The notes under the pieces: model-generated
What the model was told of the DNA's origin: nothing
Seen by the model: only the letters and a program-made list of their open reading frames with translations
Databases searched by the model: none
Translations under genes and position numbers: made by a program
Shown: one piece after another, positions 10,571 to 21,400 of the stretch
Position numbering within the stretch: the stretch's first letter is position 1
Layout of the letters: every line of letters begins with the position of its first letter
NCBI GenBank assembly: GCA_958450365.1
Contig: CAUEEP010000868.1
Coordinates: forward strand, 248,001 to 312,000
Direction of reading: 5' to 3'
Length of the DNA stretch: 64,000 nt
Origin: Mesorhabditis belari
Lineage: Eukaryota > Nematoda > Chromadorea > Rhabditida > Rhabditidae

Positions 10571-11700
10571 TATCCAGTCCGGCGCTTCGCTGTCTCTGTT
10601 GCGCGTGTCTGTTTTCTGTCTGTTGTTCCCCTTTCTCTATCCCGTTATAAAATTCTGTTTATGATTAAAATTTCTCTCCTTCCCTGTTTCTTTTCAAAAT
10701 TGTTAAAATTTTAGAGTTTTTGTACTTTTGTTGGTTTTTTTTCAGTTTCTATTGGTCTTTGGACATGGTCTTTGGACCCGTGTCTTCTATATCACCGATA
10801 AAGTTATTAAAAATCTAAATATCGTTTCTCTATAAACGCCAGTAATCCAGCCCAACCCCGAATCGTCTTGTTATTCCTCTCGTTTTGGTAAATCATTTAG
10901 AATTAGTGTTTCTGGGTCTTAGATTTAGCAGTTGGGGTCAGATTTCGACTCAGGATTTGGATGTTTGGAACCATAACACGCTACTCAAAGCTAAATTTTG
11001 GCGATGGCAGTTGGTGGTGAGAAATTTTTCGTGAATAGAGGTCGTGAAATTCAAAAATTCTCAGTTTAAAAATTTGCCTGCCCGAAAAGACACTTTTGAC
11101 ATCAGGACCTCAAGCTACTTAAACTTTTTCAAAAATTTGAGTTGAAAGGTTTTTTATTGGACACCATGTCCACTTGTGGTTTTCAGTAAGTTCGGGTCAA
11201 ATAAACCAATATCTTTCTATTTCTATTCCATTTCTGAAACAAATCATTACCAATCCCAAACAATGTCATAAGCCCGTATTTCCGCCAACCCTCATCGATC
11301 ATTCATAATTCTAAGAATTTCCCACAAATCTGTCTCTTCTCTCAAATCAAAGATTCTTTTATTTTTCTTTCAATTGCGCCTTTCTTTTCTGTAATTGGAT
11401 ATGTTTTGGATTGGTTTTTGAGAGAAAAAGGCGGATCTCCCCAATTCTTTTCCCTCTCAAAAACCCATCGATTCTCAGCAACAAACAAAAGGCGCCAATT
11501 TGTCGTCGAGTCTGATATTTGGATGATTTTAAGATTTTTTGTGATGAAAAATAAACTTTGGCTTTTGCACTTTTCACTTTCAAACTCGTGTTGTCAAAGG
11601 AATTCGGGAAAATTTCCCCCAGCTGATCCCTAATTAGAGGGATGGAAGAAAAATTTTTTCGAAAAGGATCCAAAAGTCTACGTGTAGAATCATTTATACT
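10571..11700. other. Non-coding spacer
   Basis: No supported exon or RNA gene. A 139-codon minus-strand frame at 11359-11778 has no splice partners and runs into the foldback repeat; I treat it as chance. Confidence 0.35.
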
Positions 11701-11707
11701 TATTTTA

Positions 11708-12178
11708 AGGGGTTCTAGCCAAAAAGCCGCCGCCAAAACAGCGCCAAATTTAAAGATTTTAAAGTAGCTCTGTACCAACGCTCTTTTGGAGTTTTCAATA
11801 AAAGCTTTAGTTTTTTGTACATTCTCAAGTAAATTAGTAGATGAAAACTTGTTTATTCAATTAAGGAAATAAAAAGAATGAAACAACGGAGTTAACACAT
11901 GAATGTAAGAACATAAAAATTTTAAATGATCGACTGGACTCTTAACCAAAGATTCATTTTGAGTCGCAACTTTTCTTACACGCTAGCCGTAAAGAACTTT
12001 CGACGATTGAGGTGATGATTGAGGCAGAATCACGCGCAAGATGCTTAAAAATGTTTAAAAAATAAACAAAAGTTACAAGTTGTTATGAGAAGTATAATAA
12101 AAATTGTGGTTGAAAAATCTAATCACAGTTTTTTCAATTTGGCGCTGTTTTAGGGCGCTATTTTGAACAGCGCTGTTT
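11708..12178. repeat. Degenerate foldback element, AACAGCGCC type
   Basis: The left end has GCCGCCGCCAAAACAGCGCC. The right end has TTTGGCGCTGTTTTAGGGCG and a further CAGCGCTGTTTT. The ends are inverted copies of the motif that terminates the better-preserved elements at 13150 and 33743. Confidence 0.45.
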
Positions 12179-12498
12179 TCATTTTCATTTTCTTTACTTT
12201 ATTTTGATTAGGCCTCATTTTAAGCTGTAAATTTGTTAACTTCTGACAAATTTGTTGAACTTTTTCAGCTTGAAGAGTTCCCTTTTCGAAAAAATGAATG
12301 GGACTTGTCGAAAATGGTTTCAACGAGTCGCTGGGGACCCATTTTATTCAAGCAAAACACACGTTCTTCTCTGTTTTTTTCTCTTTAAAACGATCACCAT
12401 ATTAAACTTCCAAATATCAAAATCGTTTATTTGAACTCTACAAACAATTCTAGATAAGTATTAAGCTATTAAGCTAATTTTATTTCCTAACTGTTGTC

Positions 12499-15400
12499 AT
12501 GGATAGTTACAATGCCTGGCGAGCATTGTTCATCGATCAATGGGTGAGCTTTTGCTCAAAACTTACTCGATCTGGTGCACTGAATCCTCACTTTCAAGTA
12601 TAATAAACACAAACAGAGTGCACTTTAAGCAAACTCATGCTTTCTGGCACAGCTGACACCCCATTTGAAGTCTAATATGCGAGAAAATGTGCGTTTGTAG
12701 AAGAGCTCATAACTTTTTGAAGGCAAAAGAATTCTATTTATCTATCTAAAAGAATTGTTTAACATATTCTCATTTCTCATTTCCGGATCACAAAAGTTCC
12801 GAGCCTGATTGAATTTTATCGGCTAGTTAACAATTTTTCCCCATTTTCGGTAAGAATTTCTAATCAAATCCCTCATTTACTCACCGATTTAGCTGAATAT
12901 CTTTGGTTTCTATGGCTTTTTAAAGAAAAAAAAATTGCCTTTTTCGCTAAATGAAGGGTAATCACGCAATGTGTAGTCAGAAAAAGTCCAAAACTTTTTT
13001 GAGGAAAAGCTGACTTTCTCTAATTGTTACCTAGTAGAGAATGCCCTTCAGAGAGAAAAGATCTTTTTCGAGACGCTTTCATGTTAAATTTGAGTTTTTG
13101 TCGTTAATTTTAAACTTTAATTTTATCTTTTTGTTAAACGTTAATTTTCGGGGGGTAGTCAAAACAGCGCCATAATAGAAAACGTTCAAAACAGCGCCGT
13201 CAAATTTCTCAAAATCCCAAAAACCAAGCCGGTTCGAGTTTTATATCAAAAAATTCCTTGCGTTCTTGGCTACATGATGGGTGAAACAGTTTTTTAGAAA
13301 AGTTAATATTTCATAGATTTTAAGAGCACTCAAAATGTATGAAATATTAACTTTTCTAATTAACTTTTTCTTTTTATCTATAAAACTCTAACCGGCTTGG
13401 TTTTTGGGATTTTGAGAAATTTGACGGCGCTGTTTTGAACGTTTTCTATTATGGCGCTGTTTTGACTACCCCCCAATTTCCGCGCGGCGTCGCATTCCAA
13501 TTGACGTCGCCGTCATTTGGAGGTAGTCGATGGAAGCGCCGCGTCGTCGTTTCTTTTTCGTTTTCAAACCATTTGCTTTTGTCAAAATTATAAGAAAGTA
13601 TTGTTTATTGTTTTTGTGCGATAAGTTTTTTGTTGAAATGAGAAAACAATCTGCTATCGTAAATACTGTAACACTACCCCACGCCCCTAGTACAGTCGCG
13701 TAGTCACAAAAGTTTTTAGTATTTCTTTTTTCAAAGCGCCCGTGTCCAAAAAAAGCGTCTTTGGTATCAAAAAATAGCCTTTAATTTCAGCTATTTCAGC
13801 TATTTCAGCTTGATACCTAGGCGCACATTGTAGCATAAACCAGTGTCGAGAAAAACGCTTTTAAAGCTAGACTACGCAACATTCCGCATCGTCATCATGG
13901 GCGTGGGGTACTACTACAGTATTTACGGAGGTTGTTAGCTTTGTTAAAAAATTTCCCGGTCGCTTGCAGGAAAGTTCAAATTATCTAATTAGTTTTACAA
14001 TAGATTGTTATGGTTTTTGGCTCATTTGAAAGCCTGTTTTTTTTGCGAGCATTTTGCTATATAACTTATTTTACACATTCCACATCTTTATATGGATAAA
14101 AGTGAACTTCGTGTTTTGCTCCGTTGAAGTTGAAGAAGCGTGTCAAGAGTTCTTTGATTCAAAGGAACCGTCTTGGTACTTCGAGCAGACCCGAAATCTT
14201 GCTGATCGATGGCAGACGGACTGATCTGCTGCTGAAGTGATTTGTGAGGTGGAAGACGGAAATGTTGGCAAAACTGTTGCGATTAAGTGGCTCAAACGCT
14301 TCAATGACGGTGATTTTGAGCTGGAAAACAAGCCTTGTTCCGGTCGTCCACTTGTTTTGGACGAAAGTGACTTGCAAGCTGCTTTGGATGTTTTGGACTG
14401 GACTGCAAGCTGCTTGATACTTTGAGCAGATCCGAAATCTTGCTGATCGATGGCAGAAAGTCGTAGAGAATGACGGACTTTACTTCGAAGAGTAAATATT
14501 GTTGTTTCTGTTGATTATTTGCAAATAGAAGTTGAATTTTTCTGCAAGTGACCGCGAACTTTTTTAACAACCTAATATTTCTGTTTGGAAGCCACGTGGA
14601 GATCCGGAAATTTAGCCGGACCACAATGAAGACCAAAACTAACTGTAAGATGGTTTGGGGAGCTGAATGAAAACAACGAAAGCAAGACTCATCTTCTGGA
14701 CCGTTAAAAAACTACCTTGCCAAATAGCTACTTAAAGAATACGAAGTTGTCAACTTTAGTTTTAAGTCTTCATTTCAAGTTTTTATTTCAAGTTTTGCAC
14801 TTGTTTGATGATTTCAGTTGGGTTTGGCTCGGATTTGGGGTGAAAATTGGATTTGGACAAGAATCCCCCAAGGATAAAGTCTCCTCGAAAAATCAGCTAA
14901 ATCCTTGGATTTGAGTGGAGAGAAAGAAAATTTCCGAGAAAATTTTCAGCTTTTATCATTTTGCTGATAATTTTGCCTCTTGTCGGTATTCTTTTCTGTG
15001 TTGTGAGATGTGATTAACCAATAATTGAACGTTTAACCCAAATCCCACCAGAAATTTCCCCCGAAAACGTCCATCCATTTTAGTCTTTTCCAATTACCAA
15101 ACAAAATTCAATTAGGAAAAAAGAAAAACTCAAAAATTCCTTGTTTTTCGCAAAATTTAGCTGAAGCTGAAGCTTTAGAACTCCAGAATCAAAATTTTAC
15201 TAAAATAGTTGAGTTGATTTTAAACTGATTTTAGCTTTACAATAACTGTGTTCACATTTATTTTGACGCCTTTCCAAGGACTTGTTTTGACGAAAAAGAA
15301 CTCCATTTTGAAAAAACGAATCCAATTTTTTTCTTTCTTTTTTCAACTTCCGCAAATTTTCTCTTTTACTTGAAAAAGGACAATTCTAAAGAACTTCAAT

Positions 15401-18400
15401 CTATTATTTTTAGCGAGAAAAACCCTGGGAACTTGACTTTTATAAAAAAATAGCTGTTTTAAATGCTTTTCTAATGTTTTCATGTTTTGAATGCTTTTTT
15501 AATGTCTTTCTTTTATCTTATTTACTGTATCAAAACTCAAAACTGTATCAAAGGTTGAAAAATGTTGGTCGATGTGACTGTGGTTGGGCCGGCGGTGACG
15601 ATAAGTTGCAGAAATAAGACAACAAATAAGATTATGGTGAATTTTGATTTGAGATAATATTGGGTTGGTGAATTGAAAATTGCCGGACTTTGAACTAAAG
15701 TTTATTCAACATAAAACCATGAATTCTTTTCAAATAATTTCCATTATTATTGACGACTTCTGCCCATTTTACAGGCAATTTGCGTAGCAGGATTTTGGTT
15801 TGTGTGTGAGACAAGTGTGAGACTCAAAAATGGAGGACTGGAGATGCCAGCTGTCAGCCCAGTTTAAGCACTTTCTTCAAAAGAAACCCATTTTGGTGTC
15901 AATAGAAAAGTTGTAGAGAATTAAAAATGAAGCTTATATCCAAATTTCCAAAAAGATACACTTAGTAGTTTCGCTTAAAATGCAAGTTTTGTGAAAATTC
16001 GTAAATTTCGCATTTCTAGAAAACCAGTTTTTGAATCGTTCTGAAAATTTGGATATAAGCTTCATTTTTGATTCTCTACAACTTTTCCATTGACACCAAA
16101 ATGGGTTTCTTTTGAAGAAAGTGCTCAAACTGTCACATATGACAATAGCCGGCAGTTTTCAATTCACCAACCCAATAATTCTAATGTTGAAAAGTTGACA
16201 AACAAAACTTTGAGATATATAAAAACTATATTATTAGTTTGTAAAACTATATTATTAGCTTGTAAAAACTATATTCATTTCTTTAGAGTGATGAGGGTGA
16301 AGCGCAAACGATACATCCAAATAAAGAACAACTCTCGAGAAGACACGCTATTGTGCCGGATCAGGTTTGTGGGGAAATGATATGAGGTTGATACAGGAAA
16401 CTCTCGATATAGCTATTCTGTCGGGACAGTGAAATCGAATCGTTATATCGAGAAATTGTTATATACAGGGTTGGGCAAAATTACCAAAAACTTGTGCACC
16501 AAAAAACTTGAAATTCTCCGCCAAAAACCGGGTATTCAGTTCAAAAATTGGAACATAATTTATTCAAACATACAATAACAACTTCACATACTTAAACCTC
16601 AAATACCTTTGGCTATCCATCTTTGGCTTTCACACAGAGTTTGAGTCGATTCATGAAGGCATCGCATGCTGGCCTGCAAGTATTTGGGATCTAATTCGGT
16701 CCAAGCTTTTTTGAGAGCAGCTTTCGTGGAGTCCAAACTTCTGTGTGGTGTTGCAGAAGCATTCTTCTGTTGCAGAAGTATTCTTCTCGAGAACTCACCA
16801 TACCGAAAAGTCAAATGGCTTTAAATCGGGCGAATTTGGCGGCCATTCTCCTTGAACGATCAACTTCACGCTTTAGCCAATCTTGGACCAACTTTGCCTT
16901 ATGTGCTAGTCTTGTTGGAAACGCCAATGCTTGTTTTCAAAGTGAGAAATGCTTCAAGCCTTTAAAACATCCCCAAAGCCTCTTTTGTAAACATCTTTGT
17001 TTATTTTGATTCTCACATCAACAAAAACAAGTGGGCCTTTCCGTCCGAAGTGATCGCTCCGCAAACCATCATTGATGCCGGATAAGCCTTTCTTGTAGTG
17101 ATTCGTCCGTCGGCATTAGCATTTTGAATTGATTTCGAATTATTCGATCATTTTGCTGATTTGAAACCGCCTCAACGGTGAATATTTTCTCATCGGAAAA
17201 CACAATGTCAACAATGGCACACCCTCCGCAAAACGATTAAGAAGACCCTTGCGAAGTCGTAGTCGTTTGTCCACCATATCTTTACTCAATCTTTTTGCTT
17301 TTTGTCTTTTGTATGAATACATATGCAACTTCTTTTTACAATTCCTCCCACTGAACTCTGCCAGTGCTCTGTGGGGATGATTGATTCCAAGCTCCGTGGC
17401 TATTTTGTTCATTGAGCGTCTGGGATTTCGCTTGATTCGCTTTCTCATCGTTTCCACCATCCGTTTCGAAGTTGTCGTACGTTTTCTACCTCGGTCAATA
17501 CGATCCTTGTTACTTCCAAGTTGTTTGAATAGTTTGACCGTATTTTGAACAGTTCGCCGAGAAATTTCGAGCACTTTCACAATGTCCTTTGTAGCCTTTC
17601 TATGTTGATGTAACTTGGTCATTGTGCTAAGGAAGCGGATTAGCCGACACCATTTCTAAAATCAAGATTTAGTACAATTATAATACATGAAAGACGAGAA
17701 ACGAGCAGAAAAATAAGAAACCAGTCACTAGCAGCCGCTTTTCTTGGAGCAACAGTAATTTTGCCCAACCCTGTAGAAACAAAAAAATCAAGGCTTTTGA
17801 TCCAATTTTATAATAAACACTTTACAAAACGAATATAAAAAACGTAAAATTCCCTCAAAGTTTATCGAAAAAATCTGTAACCTGAGATTACTTATTTTTA
17901 AGTAAAAATTCATTAAAAAAAGTTATCAAGAACAGTTAAAGCAGCAAAAACTTTTAAAACGTTTTGAAACGTCCAAAGCAGCTTGTAAGTCACTTTCGTC
18001 CAAAACAAGTGGACGACTGGAATAAGGCTTGTTTTCCAGCTCAAAATCACCGTCATTGAACCGTTTGAGCCACTTTTATAGTTTTGAAACTTTTCAAAAC
18101 ATTGATAAGCGTCTGATACATTGATAAGCGTCATGAAATCGTTTGCTCTGGTTCCACAAACTCCTCATTTTCACTTCCTTGGCTTCTCGGAGTATTTTAT
18201 CGCATTAATGATCTTGGACAATGTTGGATCTTGGACAATGACAATGAGCCTGAGCCTGTAGTTGAAGTAGCAAGGATATAATCAAGTGCATTCGTGCTAT
18301 GAACAACATCCCATTTCAGAAAATTCTCCACATTTTAGTCGTAAATCGTTGTATCAAATCAAAAGTTAGTGCAAGAGCGATTAAAGAATCGTTACATCGA

Positions 18401-21400
18401 GATTACATCGAGAAAATCGTTATTTCGAGAGTCGACTGTATTAGGATTGATTTAAGATTAAGAAATCCAATCATTTGGTCAACATTTAGAAGAAATTCAT
18501 TTACTATCAAGCTGCCTGTCATTCAAAGTCATTCAAATGTCATTCAAATGTCATTCAAATGTCATTCAAAGTCATTCAAATGCCACTCAAAGTCATTCAA
18601 ATGTCATTCAAAGTGCACATAATCTGAACAGTCATTTGAGCTAAAGGATAACCAATTTCTTTACAAAATACATTTAATCTAATGTATCATTTTCTAAATT
18701 TCAGCCAGAAGAACAACAATCGTGAGTTTTACCAATGTTGTTTTTGTAAAAGTCTGTTGAACTTGAGTTTTCTTGACTACTCAACGAGATCAAGCGATTT
18801 TAGATCAAGCGATGGCTGTTGTTCAACAGATAATGTGATTATTGTTCCCCATGTGAAGATCTCAACAAATGAATCACATCTTTACAATCGAGCGATTAGT
18901 TCGGGAGGAGGAATGCTTGCTGGTTTAGTTGCCAAATATGGAAATTGATTTAAATGTTTAGATCTTCAACGAGCAACGATTGCAGCGCAGGCATTCTATG
19001 CGGAAAACAGTAATGAGAATCCGAAAACGAGATCACCGTGGATTCTCAAGAGACTTGTAAGTTTGGGAATAGCTGAGATTTATTTATCAATCATAACTGA
19101 ACAATAAAAATTCAGTACGAATGGTCGCATCGGGCTAAGAGACGTGAAATTATTAAACACGTGCAAGCTGCTCTTGAAACAAGTGTCGATCATGAGTTTG
19201 AAGATGAGCAACTCGAGAAATTAATGGTAAAATAAAGATATAGAAATGAAGATATAGAAATAGAGATATAGAAATCAAAATAAAGATAGATATAGAAATA
19301 AAGATTTAAGAACATTTCAGCCAATCACTTGGGAGGAAATGTTTGAAAGAACCGAGGGAATCTTGCTAAAACGACAGAAATATCTGCAAGCTGTTTGGGA
19401 ACTCTTTCATTCGGAATTGAAGTTTTTACATCGACAATTGCTAGTGTTACGGCAAGTTTAACATTAAATAAAGTACAGATAACATTTGAATCTTTAATCT
19501 TTACATAATTCATCTACTTTAGTCATGTCTACAAGGAACCGCTGAAGAAGTGCCAAGTTGAGGGTTGTCTTCTCACTGTTGAACCTGATTTGTTGTTTGG
19601 TGAGCTGTAGAAAGCTTTACATTCTAGGCTTTCCATTCTAGGCTTTCCATTCTATGCTTTCCATTCTAGGCTTTATATTCCAGGCTTTACATTCTAGGCT
19701 TTACATTCTAGGCTTTTCATTCTAGGCTTTCCATTCTATGCTTTCCATTCTAGGCTTTATATTCCAGGCTTTACATTCTAGGCTTTACATTCTAGGCTTT
19801 TCATTCTATGCTTTTCATTCTAGGCTTTCCATTCCAGGCTTTACATTCAAGGCTTTCCATTCCAGGCTTTCCATTCTATGCTTTACATTCCAATTTCCAG
19901 GAAATCTGGATCAATTATGTCGAATCTCTCGTGGCTTTTGTCAGACTTTCCTTTCACTTCTTCATACATCACCTCCCGATACCGATTTCGATTGCACTGA
20001 GCTCGTTGTGCAGCTCTTTGAAAAAGTAACTTATCTCTTTTACTCTTTTAATCAAATCTCTTCTACTTACAGTTCTCGAAAGGTCCATCAACAATCTCAG
20101 CTTATCAAGCTTACTGTATCAATTATCGAGCTACCATGGAATATTTGCAGACAATTCGACAAAAGGAGGAAAGATTTGCGGAATTTGAGAGGGTTTGTTG
20201 AAATTTGCATACAGTGTTACAGTACGCTTCAAAACAACTGAGTAAGACGCGCGGACTATACTACGAGGACTCTACATTAAGCGCTTGCTCGACAGTGAAG
20301 AATTTCTCATCACTGAGCACAATAGAGCGATGTTGCTGGCCCGGGAACCGTTGGAGAAGACCTTCGTTTTTATTTCGCTGCTCCTTGACACTTCTTCTTG
20401 AAGGCTTTTAATTTGAGGTGTTTTCAAACAATTCTCCCCATCGACGGCTCGGAAATCACAGACTAGTGCGGCAAGCGATGGGTTTCTTCTGATCTTCTCG
20501 CGCACTTTCTCGGCTGTAATGACAGATCGCTTCCTGCCAAACGATCCCATTTGTACCCAAGGCTTTAAACTTTTTGGTAGACGGAGACTTGACTTGCTCT
20601 CACGCGATTCTGTATTGAGCCATCTCCATCAATTGATGATGGACCTCTTTGATGGAGATCCATGATTGACCGACGGTAGATCAAAGGCTTCACCATTCCG
20701 ACAAATCGATTACCTTAAACAAAAATTTTTCGTTTTATACTTGTAAGTCATAAAAAAAACAGAAAAATAGTAAGATAACTCTACTTGTTGTGGATGCGTC
20801 TCATTATGGATAATTAGACCGCCCTCTGTACCAGCATTTTATTTAGATTTGTCTCTCCGACGAGCGTTGTTTCCGTCTTCAATTAGAAGATCTTCTCATC
20901 GCTCCTTTACAAAGAATCACCCGTTTACCCATCTTGCTAAAGGTTTATAAAATACTTAGTTGAGTACAGTAATCGATGCTTTTTTAAGGAAATTTTCCGT
21001 CATACTGAGGGCGTGCCACAGAGAGAACGATTGGAGAAAGTGATCGAGGGAATGAATGAGAATTTGCGTAGGGGAAAGGAGTTTTGATGTGAAAATGAAA
21101 GAGTTCCAGGCTCCATCGATGACTCGGTGCAATGGTTGCACAATTTTGAGCGACTTCAACAACTGCAGACACAGGTGAGAAAGATCGAATAGTCAAAAGT
21201 CAATAGAAGATAGTCAAGCAGACACAGATAAGATAGAAGATAAGCAAATAGGTAAGAAAGAAAAGAGATAAGATAGAAAAGAGGTAAGATAGAAAAGAGA
21301 TAAGATAGAAAACAGATAAGATAGAAGAGAGACAATCAATCAATTTAAGCACCGGGAAATGGATTTAGGTTGTTTGGCCATCGATTATGGAGCTTGAGCC

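Noticed and set aside
21085..21087. In-frame TGA in the RhoGEF, possible recoding or pseudogene
   Set aside because: A 42-nt intron with a TTCCAG acceptor removes it and keeps frame; no SECIS-like case is needed.
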